64,000 nt of DNA from UBA11986 sp963734955 (GTDB lineage: Bacteria > Bacteroidota > Ignavibacteria > UBA10030 > UBA6906). The notes beneath the pieces are model-generated. The model ran no database searches, had not been told where the DNA came from, and saw only the letters and a program-made list of their open reading frames with translations. The translations under genes and the position numbers were made by a program. The DNA lies in NCBI GenBank assembly GCA_963734955.1, contig CAVTJO010000007.1:351576-415575 (forward strand). Direction: 5' to 3'. Below are positions 8,799 to 18,937 of this stretch, piece by piece. The number at the start of each line of letters is the position of its first letter. Positions within the stretch are counted from its first letter, which is position 1.

Positions 8799-9430
8799 GA
8801 CGGTATCTTGAATGTTAGAACATTGAAGCAAACTACCCACAACATAAAGAACTCGCACGTCAGAGGCAACGTTATTGGGCTCAGGCTTCCAAAGTATTGG
8901 ATGGGAAAGTTGGCAACAGGTATTTGGAGGGAGGGAAATGACAAAATCGAGTAGTGTTATTTGTTTGATTGTTGGAAGATAAATCGCATCATTCTGTTCA
9001 GGTGCCCACCCCAAGACGGTCTTGTTGGCTCGATTGCACGGAGAAATCCAATCTGCAGCACTTCAAAGAGGTAAGAGTTGTCCCCCTTGGGAAAGGGACA
9101 ACCATGGTACCGTCACAGTCGAATGGCTGAGCAGGGTTTGAAGCGCCATTCCTGCAAATTGGACGATGTGTGTGCTCCACCCAATAGACTACCTTCCCAT
9201 CAGGATGTTCCCAATCTTGAGGGTTTGCATTGCACACCCTCAAAGGGCACTTGGACTGAGTCAGGTTATTCTAGTGAGTGAGGATGAGAGAAGTGAGCGG
9301 GTAGGTGTTCTTTCTCGTTTTGCAGAATAGTCTCCCGCTCGAGGAATATGCGAACGAAATGAGGACATGGAGAATTCTGCGACTCTGCTAAGATGACGGA
9401 TCAGAAGATGGCGGTGGACCGCCCCGTAGC
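8799..9430. other. Gene-poor gap with one hairpin
   Basis: 632 bp between the DUF4038 pair and the nucleotide-sugar genes. I see no convincing coding frame; an 81-codon minus-strand frame at 8998-9243 has no recognisable domain. The one clear structure is an inverted repeat, GTTGTCCC at 9077-9084 and GGGACAAC at 9095-9102, with a 10-base loop. It has no T-run, so it is not a standard intrinsic terminator. Confidence 0.4.
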
Positions 9431-10216
9431 TCACTTAGCAATTCCTTTTTTCCACACCTCCCAAGGGGCATTTCCCTGATTGAACATGTCATTGAGTTCT
9501 TGTTGCTCTTTGAACGTATCCATGGTCCAGAAGTGGTCGTACTGGTATGTCATGAGCAGACTCTTTTCAATCAGGTGTTGGAACGGCTCCAGGACGAGTT
9601 CCTCCCCTCGGCCAATGTAGTCAAATATTTCTTTTCTGAAAGCAAAGAAGCCAGCGTTCACACGGATACCGGAGTCCCTAACATTCTGAATCTTCGCCAC
9701 GTGATTTCCTTCCACGATTGTAACGATATGGAAGGTTTGCGAAGGAGGTGCAGACATGAAGCCCGCCACTTTCTCACTCTTCATGAAATTGTCAATCATC
9801 GTGGGAAGAGGCATGTCGGTCAGCCCGTCGGAGTAGTTCGCTAGGAATACTTCCTCTCCCTTAAGGTGCTTTTCCACCGCCTTCAATCGCTCGCCAATGT
9901 TCGAACGAATGCCGGTGTCGACGAATGTTATCTTCCAGTCGTGGATATCGCTGCTTTCGAGTTCAATCGCCTTCCCCCCATTTGACATCGTGAAATCGTT
10001 GGACACATACTCTTGGTAATTCAGAAAATAGTCTTTGATCTTGTCCGCCTTGTAGCCAAGGCAGAGGATGAAGTCCTTGTGTCCGTAGTGAGCGTAGTAT
10101 TTCATTACATGCCACAAGATTGGCCGATAGCCGATATGAACAAGAGGTTTGGGAATGTTCTCAGAATAATCCCGTAAGCGAGTACCCAAGCCACCGCAGA
10201 ACAACACAACCTTCAT
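9431..10216 (-). CDS. rfbF: Glucose-1-phosphate cytidylyltransferase
   Basis: 261 residues from ATG 10216. That start is chosen because GGAGG lies six bases upstream and because family members begin right at the nucleotide-binding loop (MKVVLFCGGLGTRLRDYSE). The frame is open for 60 further codons but overlaps the upstream gene. The enzyme makes CDP-glucose from CTP and glucose-1-phosphate, the entry to CDP-deoxysugars. Other family marks: IPKPLVHIGYRPILWHVMKY, VNAGFFAFRKEIFDYI and EPFQHLI. It is 14 bases from the preceding SDR gene and is the last gene of a minus-strand run of sugar genes. CDP-glucose 4,6-dehydratase (RfbG), the usual next enzyme, is not in the window. Confidence 0.9.
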   Translation of the reverse strand: MKVVLFCGGLGTRLRDYSENIPKPLVHIGYRPILWHVMKYYAHYGHKDFILCLGYKADKIKDYFLNYQEYVSNDFTMSNGGKAIELESSDIHDWKITFVDTGIRSNIGERLKAVEKHLKGEEVFLANYSDGLTDMPLPTMIDNFMKSEKVAGFMSAPPSQTFHIVTIVEGNHVAKIQNVRDSGIRVNAGFFAFRKEIFDYIGRGEELVLEPFQHLIEKSLLMTYQYDHFWTMDTFKEQQELNDMFNQGNAPWEVWKKGIAK

Positions 10217-10230
10217 CCTACCTCCAGATG

Positions 10231-11430
10231 CTATAACGCGAATAGGTCTAACAACGTGTCTGTCAATGGAGCAACTTGAATAGTACCAAGGATCAATATA
10301 AGCAACTTGTCGACAAGTGATCCAAGTAGGTTTCTTGCCTGCCGGCGAACCAAGCGAATTAGCTGGATACCGGGCGCGTTTGATGGACATGGGCATGGTC
10401 CCATTCTCGCTCTACAAATCTTCTCATCGCCAAAGAAGCAATCGGGAACCAAAATGGAGCCTGTCTGTAATTCGTTTTCATACCAGGCAATCGTGCGGTG
10501 CAAACCATCGTCGAATGATACAGTCGGCTGCCACCCCATTTTTGTTTCTGTAGCTGATACGTTCGCGGTCCTTGATGTCTCCATTTGTCGATCTGGAAGC
10601 GCGCCGAATAAGGGTCTAAGGCCGGGATTCATCAAATCAACGATCTTCTCCACAGCCTGCCGAGCCGTATGCATCACCCCGGTCCCCAAGTCAACAACTT
10701 GGCCCTCAGCCGAGGAGGATTGGGATATTGCAATCAATCCATCGACTACATCATCGATGTATATCCAGTCCAAGGGTCGTGAACCGCTTGAGATTTTCGG
10801 CCGCTGGCCGCTGTACAAAGACAGAATCGTGTAAGGAATGAGCTTCTTGAGATCACTTTGCCTAGGGCCGTAGGTCATAAAAATTCGGCCAATGGTGTAA
10901 GGAGTCTGATAGAGTGCATGAAACATGCGAGCATACAGGCTGCTGGCGAACTTTGAAGCGGCATATGGAGAGGAAGGAACAAATGCATTTGCATCAACTT
11001 CTCCAGAATCAGGTTCGTCAAGAGATCCGGACAGCACAACGCGATCACAACCCGTTTCCGTTGCGATGCCAAGGACGTTCACGGTTGTCAGGAAGTTACT
11101 TCTTACCGTCGGAACGACTTGCTTTAGGTCGCGATAACCTTGCACGTGTCCGGCTAGGTGAAAGACTATCTGTGGCCTCGCCATTCGGAACACTTGCCGC
11201 AATTCCAAATGGTTGCTGATGTCGGCCCGCCAAACTCGGGCTGATCCCCATTGATCGGATCCCATGGTGCGTGAGACACAATGAACTTCCGCCCCGTCTG
11301 CTACTAGTCGTCTGCACAGATTCGATCCAATGAAGCCGCTAGCCCCAGTAACCAGAATTCTCTTGGTGGTCAAGGAAGGAACCGAGACCTTGTTCTTAAC
11401 CACTGTAACCTCCGTATCTGGTATACTCAC
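10231..11430 (-). CDS. NAD-dependent epimerase/dehydratase (extended SDR)
   Basis: 399 residues. GTG start at 11430 with AGGAG nine bases upstream. The Rossmann glycine motif is at residues ~26-35 (VTGASGFIGSNL), the catalytic YxxxK is YAASK at ~159, with the Ser of LSGSLDEP before it. PLDWIYIDDVVDGL is the sugar-binding half. It is a soluble enzyme acting on a nucleotide sugar, probably CDP-linked given the adjacent cytidylyltransferase; epimerase, reductase and dehydratase cannot be told apart here. Family members usually stop near 330-350 residues. The last ~55 residues here, with a Cys/Pro-rich segment and hydrophobic end, are unusual and could come from a late frame error. Confidence 0.8.
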   Translation of the reverse strand: MSIPDTEVTVVKNKVSVPSLTTKRILVTGASGFIGSNLCRRLVADGAEVHCVSRTMGSDQWGSARVWRADISNHLELRQVFRMARPQIVFHLAGHVQGYRDLKQVVPTVRSNFLTTVNVLGIATETGCDRVVLSGSLDEPDSGEVDANAFVPSSPYAASKFASSLYARMFHALYQTPYTIGRIFMTYGPRQSDLKKLIPYTILSLYSGQRPKISSGSRPLDWIYIDDVVDGLIAISQSSSAEGQVVDLGTGVMHTARQAVEKIVDLMNPGLRPLFGALPDRQMETSRTANVSATETKMGWQPTVSFDDGLHRTIAWYENELQTGSILVPDCFFGDEKICRARMGPCPCPSNAPGIQLIRLVRRQARNLLGSLVDKLLILILGTIQVAPLTDTLLDLFAL

Positions 11431-11476
11431 TCTTCAATCTCCTAGAGCTGAGTCCTGCTGGTCGCAATCGGAGAAT

Positions 11477-12855
11477 TTAGATGTTGTGGTTCTTGGTCTG
11501 CCCGCTGCCCGCCGGTGTAAGCTGTCTCAGAACGTTGTTCGCCAGCAACATTTGGGCAGCCATCTTTATTGTTCCGAAGCTAAGGTTCGCCTTCTCGGCG
11601 ACAGCAAGTAGGGAATGTGACCCATCTGAGAGATTAAGAACCCAGAGCATTGCAAGCTCATCCTCTGGAGATCTGGTCATTCCACCGACTGAACCATAGA
11701 GCCCTCTCTTCCCGAGTTGTGGCTCGCATTTCGGATTCAGGTTAATGTAGGTTCCGTTGTGCTCAAGGACGTCCATTACCTCGGCGTAGGTCTTCAAGGA
11801 ATCTGCAAGACTGGTTGATTGAACGAACTCCAGATTATCCGCCGACGAATGATACTCTGGAAACTGGCCGTGAGGAGTTCTTGTCAAGGATCCAACCGCG
11901 AGGTTGAACCCGGGCGAGCAGTACTGTCTCTCGTCGTATCCGTATGGAGAGAATTCCTTTGTCCTGAACTCTTTCCCGGAATGTTTCAGCACATGCAGGA
12001 CCGCTTCGTCGATCTCGGCGTTTCCCCTCCGGCTTTTCTTGTACGTCATGCAACCCGGGGTCGCCAACGCATGCCACCACCAATCCGTGCTTGATGCGGG
12101 GAACCATCTGTTCGTTCTTCGATAGCCATGTGATGGAGCCGATCGCGCCGGGGATGAACAAGAACCGGTATGAGTATCGTGAGGATAGAGATCCAAGATG
12201 TCTTGCGAGAAACGTGGCGACAGCAATCCCGGAGAGATTATCGTTGCAGAGGGAAGGATGGCAACTATGGCATGAGATGAGTACCTCGTCTTCAGTCTTG
12301 CCTTGTATGAAGTACTCGCCGTAAGTGAGATGCCCCTTTTCCAGAGTACTATCGATTCGGACCTCGTATGTATCATCCGGGAGACTCTGAAGCTGATTGT
12401 GGCTGATGCAGAAGCCCCAGTTTTCCTTGTAGTACGATGTCCGGTAGGGCACCCAATCGGGATGTTCGGGAATTGAGAAGAGATGTTTCTTCAGTTCCGA
12501 CAGGGGAAGCTTTCGCCTGGATGGGGGTACTATAATTGAGGACGTGGAGATTGAGTTTCTGAAAGTCCACAACCTTCTCGCCTCGTGAATTCCTTATGTA
12601 CGCATCACGGATGTTCCATTCTTTCGGGATCGTCCAATCAAAGACCTGTTCTCCGGTCGGCACCTCGGTAATACGGAGGGGAATGAACTCCTGGAGAATA
12701 CGCAGAGTCTCTCTGAACCCGTTGCCAGTGATGCTTCTGCAAATCGGGTACAGGCGTGCGATGAGGGCGTGCATTTCGCCACCGAGCACTCCGAAATCAG
12801 TTTCAGGATGAGTGTCCTTGGAAGCTTGAACTTGTGTAGAGGGTGTCGAGTTCAA
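11477..12855 (-). CDS. DUF4910 aminopeptidase-like protein, split by two frame errors
   Basis: Three overlapping frames together give one protein of ~458 residues. The N-terminal part (DUF2172-like, MHALIARLYPICRSITGNG) continues after a break at the G5 run 12523-12527 (one extra base) into PEHPDWVPYRTSYYKENWGF and the zinc-peptidase-like core LISCHSCHPSLCNDNLSG. After a second extra base near 12054-12060 it resumes at GCMTYKKSRRGNAEID and FSPYGYDERQYCSPGF and ends in a winged-helix-like segment. Removing two bases makes the length a multiple of three. Genes of this family recur in O-antigen and EPS loci; function unknown, with an M28-like fold. TTG start at 12855, overlapping the upstream stop. 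Confidence 0.8.
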
Positions 12856-13411
12856 GAAGCGACCATCATGGTAAAATGTTCACGTGTTGAATCCGGGTAT
12901 TCCCGATCCCGCTGCGAGATAACAGTGACAGCTCTGGGCCAATTGATGCCGAAACAGCGGGTCATTCCATCTTACTCCCCGCGCCGCGTCAGGAACGTAG
13001 ATGTCTGCCATTTGGTACAATACCTCGGTCGCATCTGCCAGGGTTTGGAATCCGTGGGCGAACCCCTTTGGAATATAGAGCATCTTTCCGTTCTCGACCG
13101 TCAGCTCAACCCCGAACCACTTGAGAAAGGTGGGGGAATGAGGGCGAAGGTCGAGCGCCACGTCGAACAAAGCCCCGCGGGTACAACGGACCAGCTTGGT
13201 TTCTCCGTGTGGAGGAATTTGAAAATGCATCCCGCGGAGAGTGCCTGCCGTGTGGTTAAAGGAGACGCTGCATTGGACAAGATTCGCATCAAGATGGTGT
13301 TCTGCAAATTCCGTCGAGCACCATGATCGGGCAAAATACCCCCGATCGTCTGTCATACTTCTCCATCTCGATGACATACACTCCATCCAGAGGAGCAGGT
13401 GAAAAAATCAT
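12852..13411 (-). CDS. dTDP-4-dehydrorhamnose 3,5-epimerase-like cupin (RfbC family), two frame errors
   Basis: Restored length is 185 residues, typical for RfbC. The N-terminus MIFSPAPLDGVYVIEMEKY (ATG 13411) is separated from DDRGYFARSWC by one extra base near 13354-13359. The core has the family's His and Lys region, GTLRGMHFQIPPHGETKLVRC, plus FLKWFGVELTVENGKMLYIP and KGFAHGFQTL. A second extra base near 12949-12954 separates VRWNDPLF from GINWPRAVTVISQRDREYPD. The enzyme inverts C3 and/or C5 of a 4-keto-6-deoxy nucleotide sugar. In this CDP-sugar setting it may act on a CDP sugar. Its stop TGA overlaps the TTG start of the DUF4910 gene, suggesting coupled translation. Confidence 0.85.
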
Positions 13412-13416
13412 GTTGG

Positions 13417-14671
13417 CTATTGATAGACAGTAACTTCGGGGATGGGGACGACGAATTTGCCTCCCCACTCGCGAATATACGAGATTTGGCTCATAATCTC
13501 ATCCTTGAAATTCCACGGCAGGATAAACACATAGTCGGGCTTTGTTTGCCGGATCATGTCAGGATGGTGAATGGGGATATGTGTGCCGGGGAGATACTTC
13601 CCCTGCTTGTATGTGTTCTTGTCCACGGTGTAGTCGATGAAATCCGTCCGAATCCCGCAGTAGTTGAGCAGCGTGTTGCCCTTGCCCGGGGCGCCATAGC
13701 CGGCGATGGATTTACCCTTCCCGCTTTGCGTTGATCAGGAATTCCAGCAGCTTTCGTTTTGTTACCTTGACTCTTTCCGTGAACGTGGAATAGTGGTCTA
13801 ACTTCATGAAGCCGGCCTTGACCTCCCGTTCTCTCAGTGCCACGACTCGTTCGCCAACAGGTTTCGTGGAATCATCCGCATGCCTCGCGTAGATTCTGAG
13901 CGAACCGCCGTGCGTGGGCAGCTCGTCCACATCAAAAAGAGTCAAATCATGTGCCGTGAAGATCTTTTCAGCGGTTATGAGAGAGAAGTATGAGAAGTGT
14001 TCGTGATAGATTGTATCGAACTGGTTCTCGTCCATTAGGCGCATGAGGTGGGGGAACTCGATCGTGACGACGCCCCTGGGTTTCAGAATCAACCTGATAC
14101 CCTCGACAAAGTCGTTGACGTCCGGAACTTGTGCAAGCACATTTGCACCGCATACAAGATCGGCCAGTCGTCCTTCGGCTGCCATTTCGGTCGCCGTCTT
14201 GACTCCAAAGAACTTCACCAAAGTCGGGATTCCTTTTTCCACTGCGACCTTTGCGATGTTTGCAGCAGGCTCAACCCCGAGCACTGGAATCTTCCTGGAA
14301 ACGAAATGTTGGAGCAGGTAGCCATCGTTGCTCGCCAGTTCCACAACGAGGCTCTTCGCGTCGAGGTGCAGCCGCTCACTGATCATGTCAGCGTACCGCT
14401 TCATATGCTGCACCCAGCTTTCCGCATAGGACGAGAAGTATGCGTACTCGGTGAAGATGTGTTCCGGACTTACATACTCATCCAGTTGAACGAGGAAACA
14501 CTTGGAGCACACATACGCGTGAAGAGGATAAAACGGTTCCATCTTGTTCAGCTGTTCACGCGTCACGTAGCTTTCGCAGAGGGGTGACATCCCGAGATCG
14601 ACAAAGGTATGCTGCAGCTTTGTTCCGCAAAACATGCATCCCTTGTCGAGGACAGGCTGGGAAGGTTCCAA
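13417..14671 (-). CDS. Nucleotide-sugar C-methyltransferase (NovU/TylC3-like), one frame error
   Basis: Restored length 417 residues. The N-terminal zinc-binding cysteines (CMFCGT and CSKC) match Methyltransf_13. The SAM-binding Rossmann domain has VVELASNDGYLLQHF and LGVEPAANIAK. The C-terminal Methyltransf_14 domain (KSIAGYGAPGKGNTLLNYCG) lies beyond one extra base at 13714-13722. These enzymes add a methyl branch to C3 of a 4-keto deoxysugar. The start is set at TTG 14671 because AGGAG lies eight bases upstream, rather than the TTG at 14689. The gene ends five bases before the epimerase start, so both belong to the same operon. The product implies a branched, C-methylated deoxysugar in the polysaccharide. 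Confidence 0.88.
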
Positions 14672-14733
14672 GTGTTGTGCTCCTCTCAACTATGCAGTGG
14701 CATGAGTTCGTGATTCGGGATCTTCATGGTGCA

Positions 14734-15788
14734 TCAATCCGATTGCTTCATGGAAGATGCGATTGATGTCCAGCGGAGATCTTCTTGCAGAAGGTGCTCG
14801 GCCATGAGCGACTTGATCTGATCGATGCGTTTGTAGCGTGGCCCTTCGAAATCGTCGAGTTTCAGCCCCACCTCTTTGTAGGCTTTGTAGAGTTGTTGGG
14901 CGCCCTTGCGGGCGTTCCACTGTGGCTTGAAGCCGGGAATCATGCGATTGATCTTCCCGAAGTCAGCACGGTAACAACGGAGGTCAGGGTCCTGCATCTT
15001 TCGCGAATTCGATCCTGCATCCCGGAACAGTCTCCTTCACAATGTCGGCGATCTCGCGGATCCGGTAGTTTTCTTCGGATTGACCGACATTGAACGCCTG
15101 GTTGTGTATAACCTCCCGTGGTGCTTTGAGCGCTGCGATGAATGCACGTGAGATATCTTCAATATGCACAATTGGTCTCCAGGGAGTTCCATCGCTTTTC
15201 ATGTACACCAAGCCTGCCGTAAATGCCCAAGCGACGAGATTGTTCAACACGACATCAAACCGAAGCCTCGGCGACGCACCGTACGCCGTAGCGCTGCGCA
15301 TAAACGTCGGACTGAAACTGTCGTCGGCAAGCTTGCTCACATCCTGTTCGACACGCACTTTGGAGACCCCGTATGGAGTGACCGGATTAAGCGAAGACGT
15401 CTCGTCGACGAGGTTATCGCCGGCAGCTCCGTAGTTGCTGCAGGATGACGCAAAGACAAACCGGCTGACTCCCCGCTGCTTGCACAGCCCGGCAAGTCGG
15501 ACGGACGCCAGATGGTTGATGTCATACGTGAGCTGCGGATTCAGGTTCCCCAGAGGATCGTTTGAGAGGGCCGCAAGATGTACGACGGCGTCAAAACCAT
15601 CAAGGTCCGACGCCTGAATATCCCTCACGTCCTTCAGAATGGTGGGGATGTTCTGATCCCAACGTTCCGAACGTGGATCTCCGATAGAGGTCGGTGTCAA
15701 GGCCGACGACATCGAACCCCTCGGCTGTGAGCATCGGGACCATGACCGCGCCGATGTACCCTCTGTTTCCTGTTACGAGCACTCGCAT
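14734..15788 (-). CDS. NAD-dependent nucleotide-sugar epimerase (extended SDR), two frame errors
   Basis: Restored length 350 residues. ATG 15788 opens MRVLVTGNRGYIGAVMVPML, with GGAG ten bases upstream. One extra base near 15655-15662 separates the N-terminus from IPTILKDVRDI, and one near 14984-14992 separates IEFAKDAGP from DLRCYRADFGKI. Other marks: HLAALSNDPLG, a catalytic YGVSK, SATAYGASPRLRFDVV and GTPWRPIVHIEDISRAF. This subfamily accompanies C-methyltransferases in deoxysugar loci, often as a 4-ketoreductase or epimerase. Substrate not readable. It is transcribed with the methyltransferase and cupin epimerase downstream. Confidence 0.85.
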
Positions 15789-15820
15789 TCTTTTTGGCTC
15801 CAAATGATTCGGGGATGACG

Positions 15821-16765
15821 TTAGTTTCCGTTTTTCAAAGTCTTCTGAGTCGTTTCAACGCGCTTCAGCCATGCTTCGCGCCACATCGGGTAGCTATTAC
15901 GGGCGCACGCCCTGCGGCACAATCCTTCACAAGCAGTTCCTTCCAGCAAGACTGTGTTCTCGATATTACGCATCTTTCCCGTCGTTTCCAGAATGATGTT
16001 GTCGACTCGCTTAAGGACGCGGAATTGTTTGCCAGCATGGCGAAGCATCTCATAGTCTATGAACAAGCCGCGATTCTTTCCATACTTGTCAATTGTGGCT
16101 GAAATCTCGTCTCTGGATCTTATCTCGACAAATTCCCCAGGTTGAAGATTGAGTGAAATTACAGGGGTTCTCGAGTTATCACCCGTCGCTGCGCCATACT
16201 CCCTCCCGCCCATGACCCTGCTAATGCGGTTATATGTGCTTATGAAAAGCGCCCTAAGTACTTGTAGAGTTGTAAAGTTCCCAGAAACCACATCACGGAC
16301 ATACTGCTTCAAATCCCATCGACTTAGAGGCGTGGTTGCTGTCATAATGCTCGTTGATTGACAAGAATAAGCCTTGCCTCTTTCAGAAACCGAGCGATTT
16401 CCCTCGAGAGGTCTATTTGGAGCGTGGTGCAACTGGATGCTTTCAAGGCCTTCGACCTTTCTCAGCCATGCTTCCTTCCAGAAAATCAAACATGCCCTAT
16501 CACAAGCGTCGTGGGAGTTGCCGTCGCAACGAATTTCTTCAAGGAAAACAGCATTCTCCATCTGTCGGAGAAGTGTGCTCTCTACGCACACTTTCTCTGC
16601 GCGACGGAATACCCTATATCGTTTGCCACAGTACTGCCACATCTCGTCCATGAACGGCAGGCCTTCGTAATTTCCTCTTTCGTCGAGCGTAGATCGAATT
16701 TCCTCCTTGCTCCGGATCTCTGCGACATCGCCCGCTCTCAAATTCAGCAACTGATTGGTCATCAT
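15821..16765 (-). CDS. Protein with two copies of a Cys/Trp-rich EPS-associated domain
   Basis: 314 residues from ATG 16765, chosen for AAGGA five bases upstream. Two ~95-residue halves are homologous to each other. Half 1 (~residues 5-100) has the pattern L-x-GD-x-x-E-I-R-S, then MWQYCGKRYRVFRRAEK, and ends RCDGNSHDACDRACLIFWKE. Half 2 (~205-300) has LQPGEFVEIRSRDEI, EMLRHAGKQFRVLKRVD, and ends CEGLCRRACARNSYPMWREA. The spaced cysteines suggest metal or cofactor binding. I know similar single-domain proteins next to glycan genes but no experimentally defined function. It sits between the sugar-modifying enzymes and the glycosyltransferases, all on one strand. A ~100-residue linker separates the halves. 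Confidence 0.65.
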   Translation of the reverse strand: MMTNQLLNLRAGDVAEIRSKEEIRSTLDERGNYEGLPFMDEMWQYCGKRYRVFRRAEKVCVESTLLRQMENAVFLEEIRCDGNSHDACDRACLIFWKEAWLRKVEGLESIQLHHAPNRPLEGNRSVSERGKAYSCQSTSIMTATTPLSRWDLKQYVRDVVSGNFTTLQVLRALFISTYNRISRVMGGREYGAATGDNSRTPVISLNLQPGEFVEIRSRDEISATIDKYGKNRGLFIDYEMLRHAGKQFRVLKRVDNIILETTGKMRNIENTVLLEGTACEGLCRRACARNSYPMWREAWLKRVETTQKTLKNGN

Positions 16766-16861
16766 TTTCCTTCTATTCCCTTTCTCCAGCCCATAGTTTC
16801 CTCTTTCGTTTTCATGGCCGAATGGTACTGAAGCGCCCCAAGAGACACTTCTGCGCACTCC

Positions 16862-17782
16862 CTATTCGCCTAGATAATTCGCCCAAAACGCTAAAGAGCC
16901 AAATGGATACATTTTCCGGCAAAAGCCTCTCCACCGCTTCCCTTGCAGCAGATAAAACCTTGCCAAGTAACCGTGGCATTGGAGTTTCTGTTGCCAGTGC
17001 AAGGGTTCGCGTTGGATACTCTTCACAAAGTCAATTGTTCTTTGCAGCGTGGGTAGCGAAGGACGATCCTTCTTTGAAGTGTCATGCCATTCTGCGAACG
17101 CGTTCTCAGTCCTGCAGACAACTGTAGAAATTTCCGGATGAAAGCGCTTGTAGAAAAGGTATGCAGGGATTTCAAAGAACTCACCCTTCAAGACAAGTTG
17201 AGCAAGCAGAACCTTGTCGGAGGAATGGTAGCTCCCGATCAATGAGGTCTCCTCGAGAGCATTCCTCCTGATTAAGCCAAACAAGGCATTGCAATTGTAC
17301 TCATACACTCGCAAGAGGAAGTCGCGGAACCGTCTCGACGGATCTTTGCTGCGAAAGGCGAAATTATCGTCATAGTAATCAATAATGTTTCCATCCTGAT
17401 CGATATTAATCGTCTTTGAATGGCAAAGGACCACAGTCGGATTCCTCTCAAGTATTTCGAAACACCGCTCCAATGTTTTTGGGGCAACAAGATCATCATA
17501 CGCTGCCCATCTGAAGTAGTCTCCCACCGAAAGTTCGTAAACACGATTGAAGTTCTTCGCACCTCCCACGTTTGTGGCATTTCGGTAGTAGCGAATGCGT
17601 CGGTCTCTCTTTGCATAGAGTCTGCATATTTCCTCTGTGCCGTCTGACGAAGCATTATCGGAAATAATCAACTCAAAATCAGAGAAAGTTTGCCTGAGAA
17701 TTGCGTCAATTGCCTGCTGAAGATATTTTTCACCGTTGAACACCGGCAAGCCAACACTAATTCGGGGTGACCGATTTGCCAT
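16862..17782 (-). CDS. Glycosyltransferase family 2
   Basis: 306 residues. GT-A fold with the family opening ISVGLPVFNGEKYLQQAIDA and ELIISDNASSDGTEEI; the AAYDDLVAPKTLE segment carries the DxD-like metal site. No membrane spans, so it is a cytoplasmic enzyme working at the membrane on a lipid-linked acceptor. ATG start at 17782, 15 bases after the neighbouring glycosyltransferase. It would add one sugar of the repeat unit; donor and linkage cannot be inferred. Confidence 0.9.
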   Translation of the reverse strand: MANRSPRISVGLPVFNGEKYLQQAIDAILRQTFSDFELIISDNASSDGTEEICRLYAKRDRRIRYYRNATNVGGAKNFNRVYELSVGDYFRWAAYDDLVAPKTLERCFEILERNPTVVLCHSKTINIDQDGNIIDYYDDNFAFRSKDPSRRFRDFLLRVYEYNCNALFGLIRRNALEETSLIGSYHSSDKVLLAQLVLKGEFFEIPAYLFYKRFHPEISTVVCRTENAFAEWHDTSKKDRPSLPTLQRTIDFVKSIQREPLHWQQKLQCHGYLARFYLLQGKRWRGFCRKMYPFGSLAFWANYLGE

Positions 17783-17797
17783 CTTGGGAGTCCGCTT

Positions 17798-18937
17798 TTA
17801 CAGTTCTTTGTTGCCGTTCGACATTGCGAATTTTGTCATGTTGCATAGGATGGTTGAGACAGCTCTTTCCACGTTGTACTCAGATTCAGCCTTCTTCCTC
17901 CCTCGATGTCCCATCGAAACCCGCAGAGGGCCGTTGTCTCTGAGAACTCGGAGTTTCTCAGCCAGGGCTTTGACGCTTCCGACAGAAACAACAAATCCAG
18001 TATCGCCGTTTTCGACAATTTCCGCCACACCTCCGACCTCAGTCGAGATTACTGGCAATTGCATTGCCATAGCCTCACAGATTGCCAGACTTGAGCAGTC
18101 TGCTCTTGTCGGAATAACAAAAACATCTGCTTTGCGATACAGGGCGCGGAGTTGATCACTATTGGGATCGATATTGGCGTACACTCTGACGTTGTTGCTT
18201 TGTGACCCCTGGAAATCCCTGGTGACGATGTGAAAGTCGCAGCGTTCGAAGTCAGGCAGCGAGGCGACCTCCAGAAGTAGATCCCCGCCCTTTCTCACGA
18301 AGTCACCCCCGACAAACAGAATTTGGAAGGATTGGGTCGCATCCTCCTCCAAGCCTCGATTCTTATCACTCTGCCAGAATTCGAGATCAATGCCTGGATG
18401 AAGTATTTGGATATTCTCTTCATCTATGGCGTAGTCAGTAACCAAGGATCTCTTTACCCAGTCTGACCACGGCATGAGCAATGCAGATCGGGCGTAGACG
18501 TTGCGGGTTGCTTTCTGCTTCAGGTACTCAATTGGATATCTTGGTGATGATGGAGAGCTTGTCTTGTACCACGAGCTATACCCGTCAAGCAATCGGGGAG
18601 TCGCGTCCAGCGACATGATCGTGGGAACTCTCTTCATGAAGCTGGACAAGAAATAAGCTGGTGTAATGTGATTGATGAATGCAGCGTCAAATCTCGCCCG
18701 ATTTCGCTCCAGCTTACGGATCCTCGATCGTGCTACCATCGCATTCTTGAGTGAATCGTTCACGGAAACAGGTGGCATATTTGCACAGAGCTCGGGCGGC
18801 GACAGTTCGATGGGTAAAAAAGTGAATTCCGCGTCGTTTCTTCTGCCAAGAGCGGAACGCAGATTCTCGAAAAACACTGCGTTCCCAGAATATAATGCGC
18901 TCACAAACAGAAAGTGGTATCTATGAGATTCTTTCAT
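17798..18937 (-). CDS. Glycosyltransferase family 4 (GT-B)
   Basis: 379 residues with a GT-B layout. The C-terminal donor-binding half shows FQILFVGGDFVRKGGDLLLE, LYRKADVFVIPTRADCSSLA and ICEAMAMQLPVISTEVGGVA, the standard GT4 signature with its EAMA glutamate. The N-terminal acceptor half starts FLFVSALYSGNAVFFENL. Retaining transfer from a nucleotide sugar in the cytoplasm is expected. It is followed on its coding strand by the GT2 gene, with 15 bases between. Confidence 0.9.
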   Translation of the reverse strand: MKESHRYHFLFVSALYSGNAVFFENLRSALGRRNDAEFTFLPIELSPPELCANMPPVSVNDSLKNAMVARSRIRKLERNRARFDAAFINHITPAYFLSSFMKRVPTIMSLDATPRLLDGYSSWYKTSSPSSPRYPIEYLKQKATRNVYARSALLMPWSDWVKRSLVTDYAIDEENIQILHPGIDLEFWQSDKNRGLEEDATQSFQILFVGGDFVRKGGDLLLEVASLPDFERCDFHIVTRDFQGSQSNNVRVYANIDPNSDQLRALYRKADVFVIPTRADCSSLAICEAMAMQLPVISTEVGGVAEIVENGDTGFVVSVGSVKALAEKLRVLRDNGPLRVSMGHRGRKKAESEYNVERAVSTILCNMTKFAMSNGNKEL

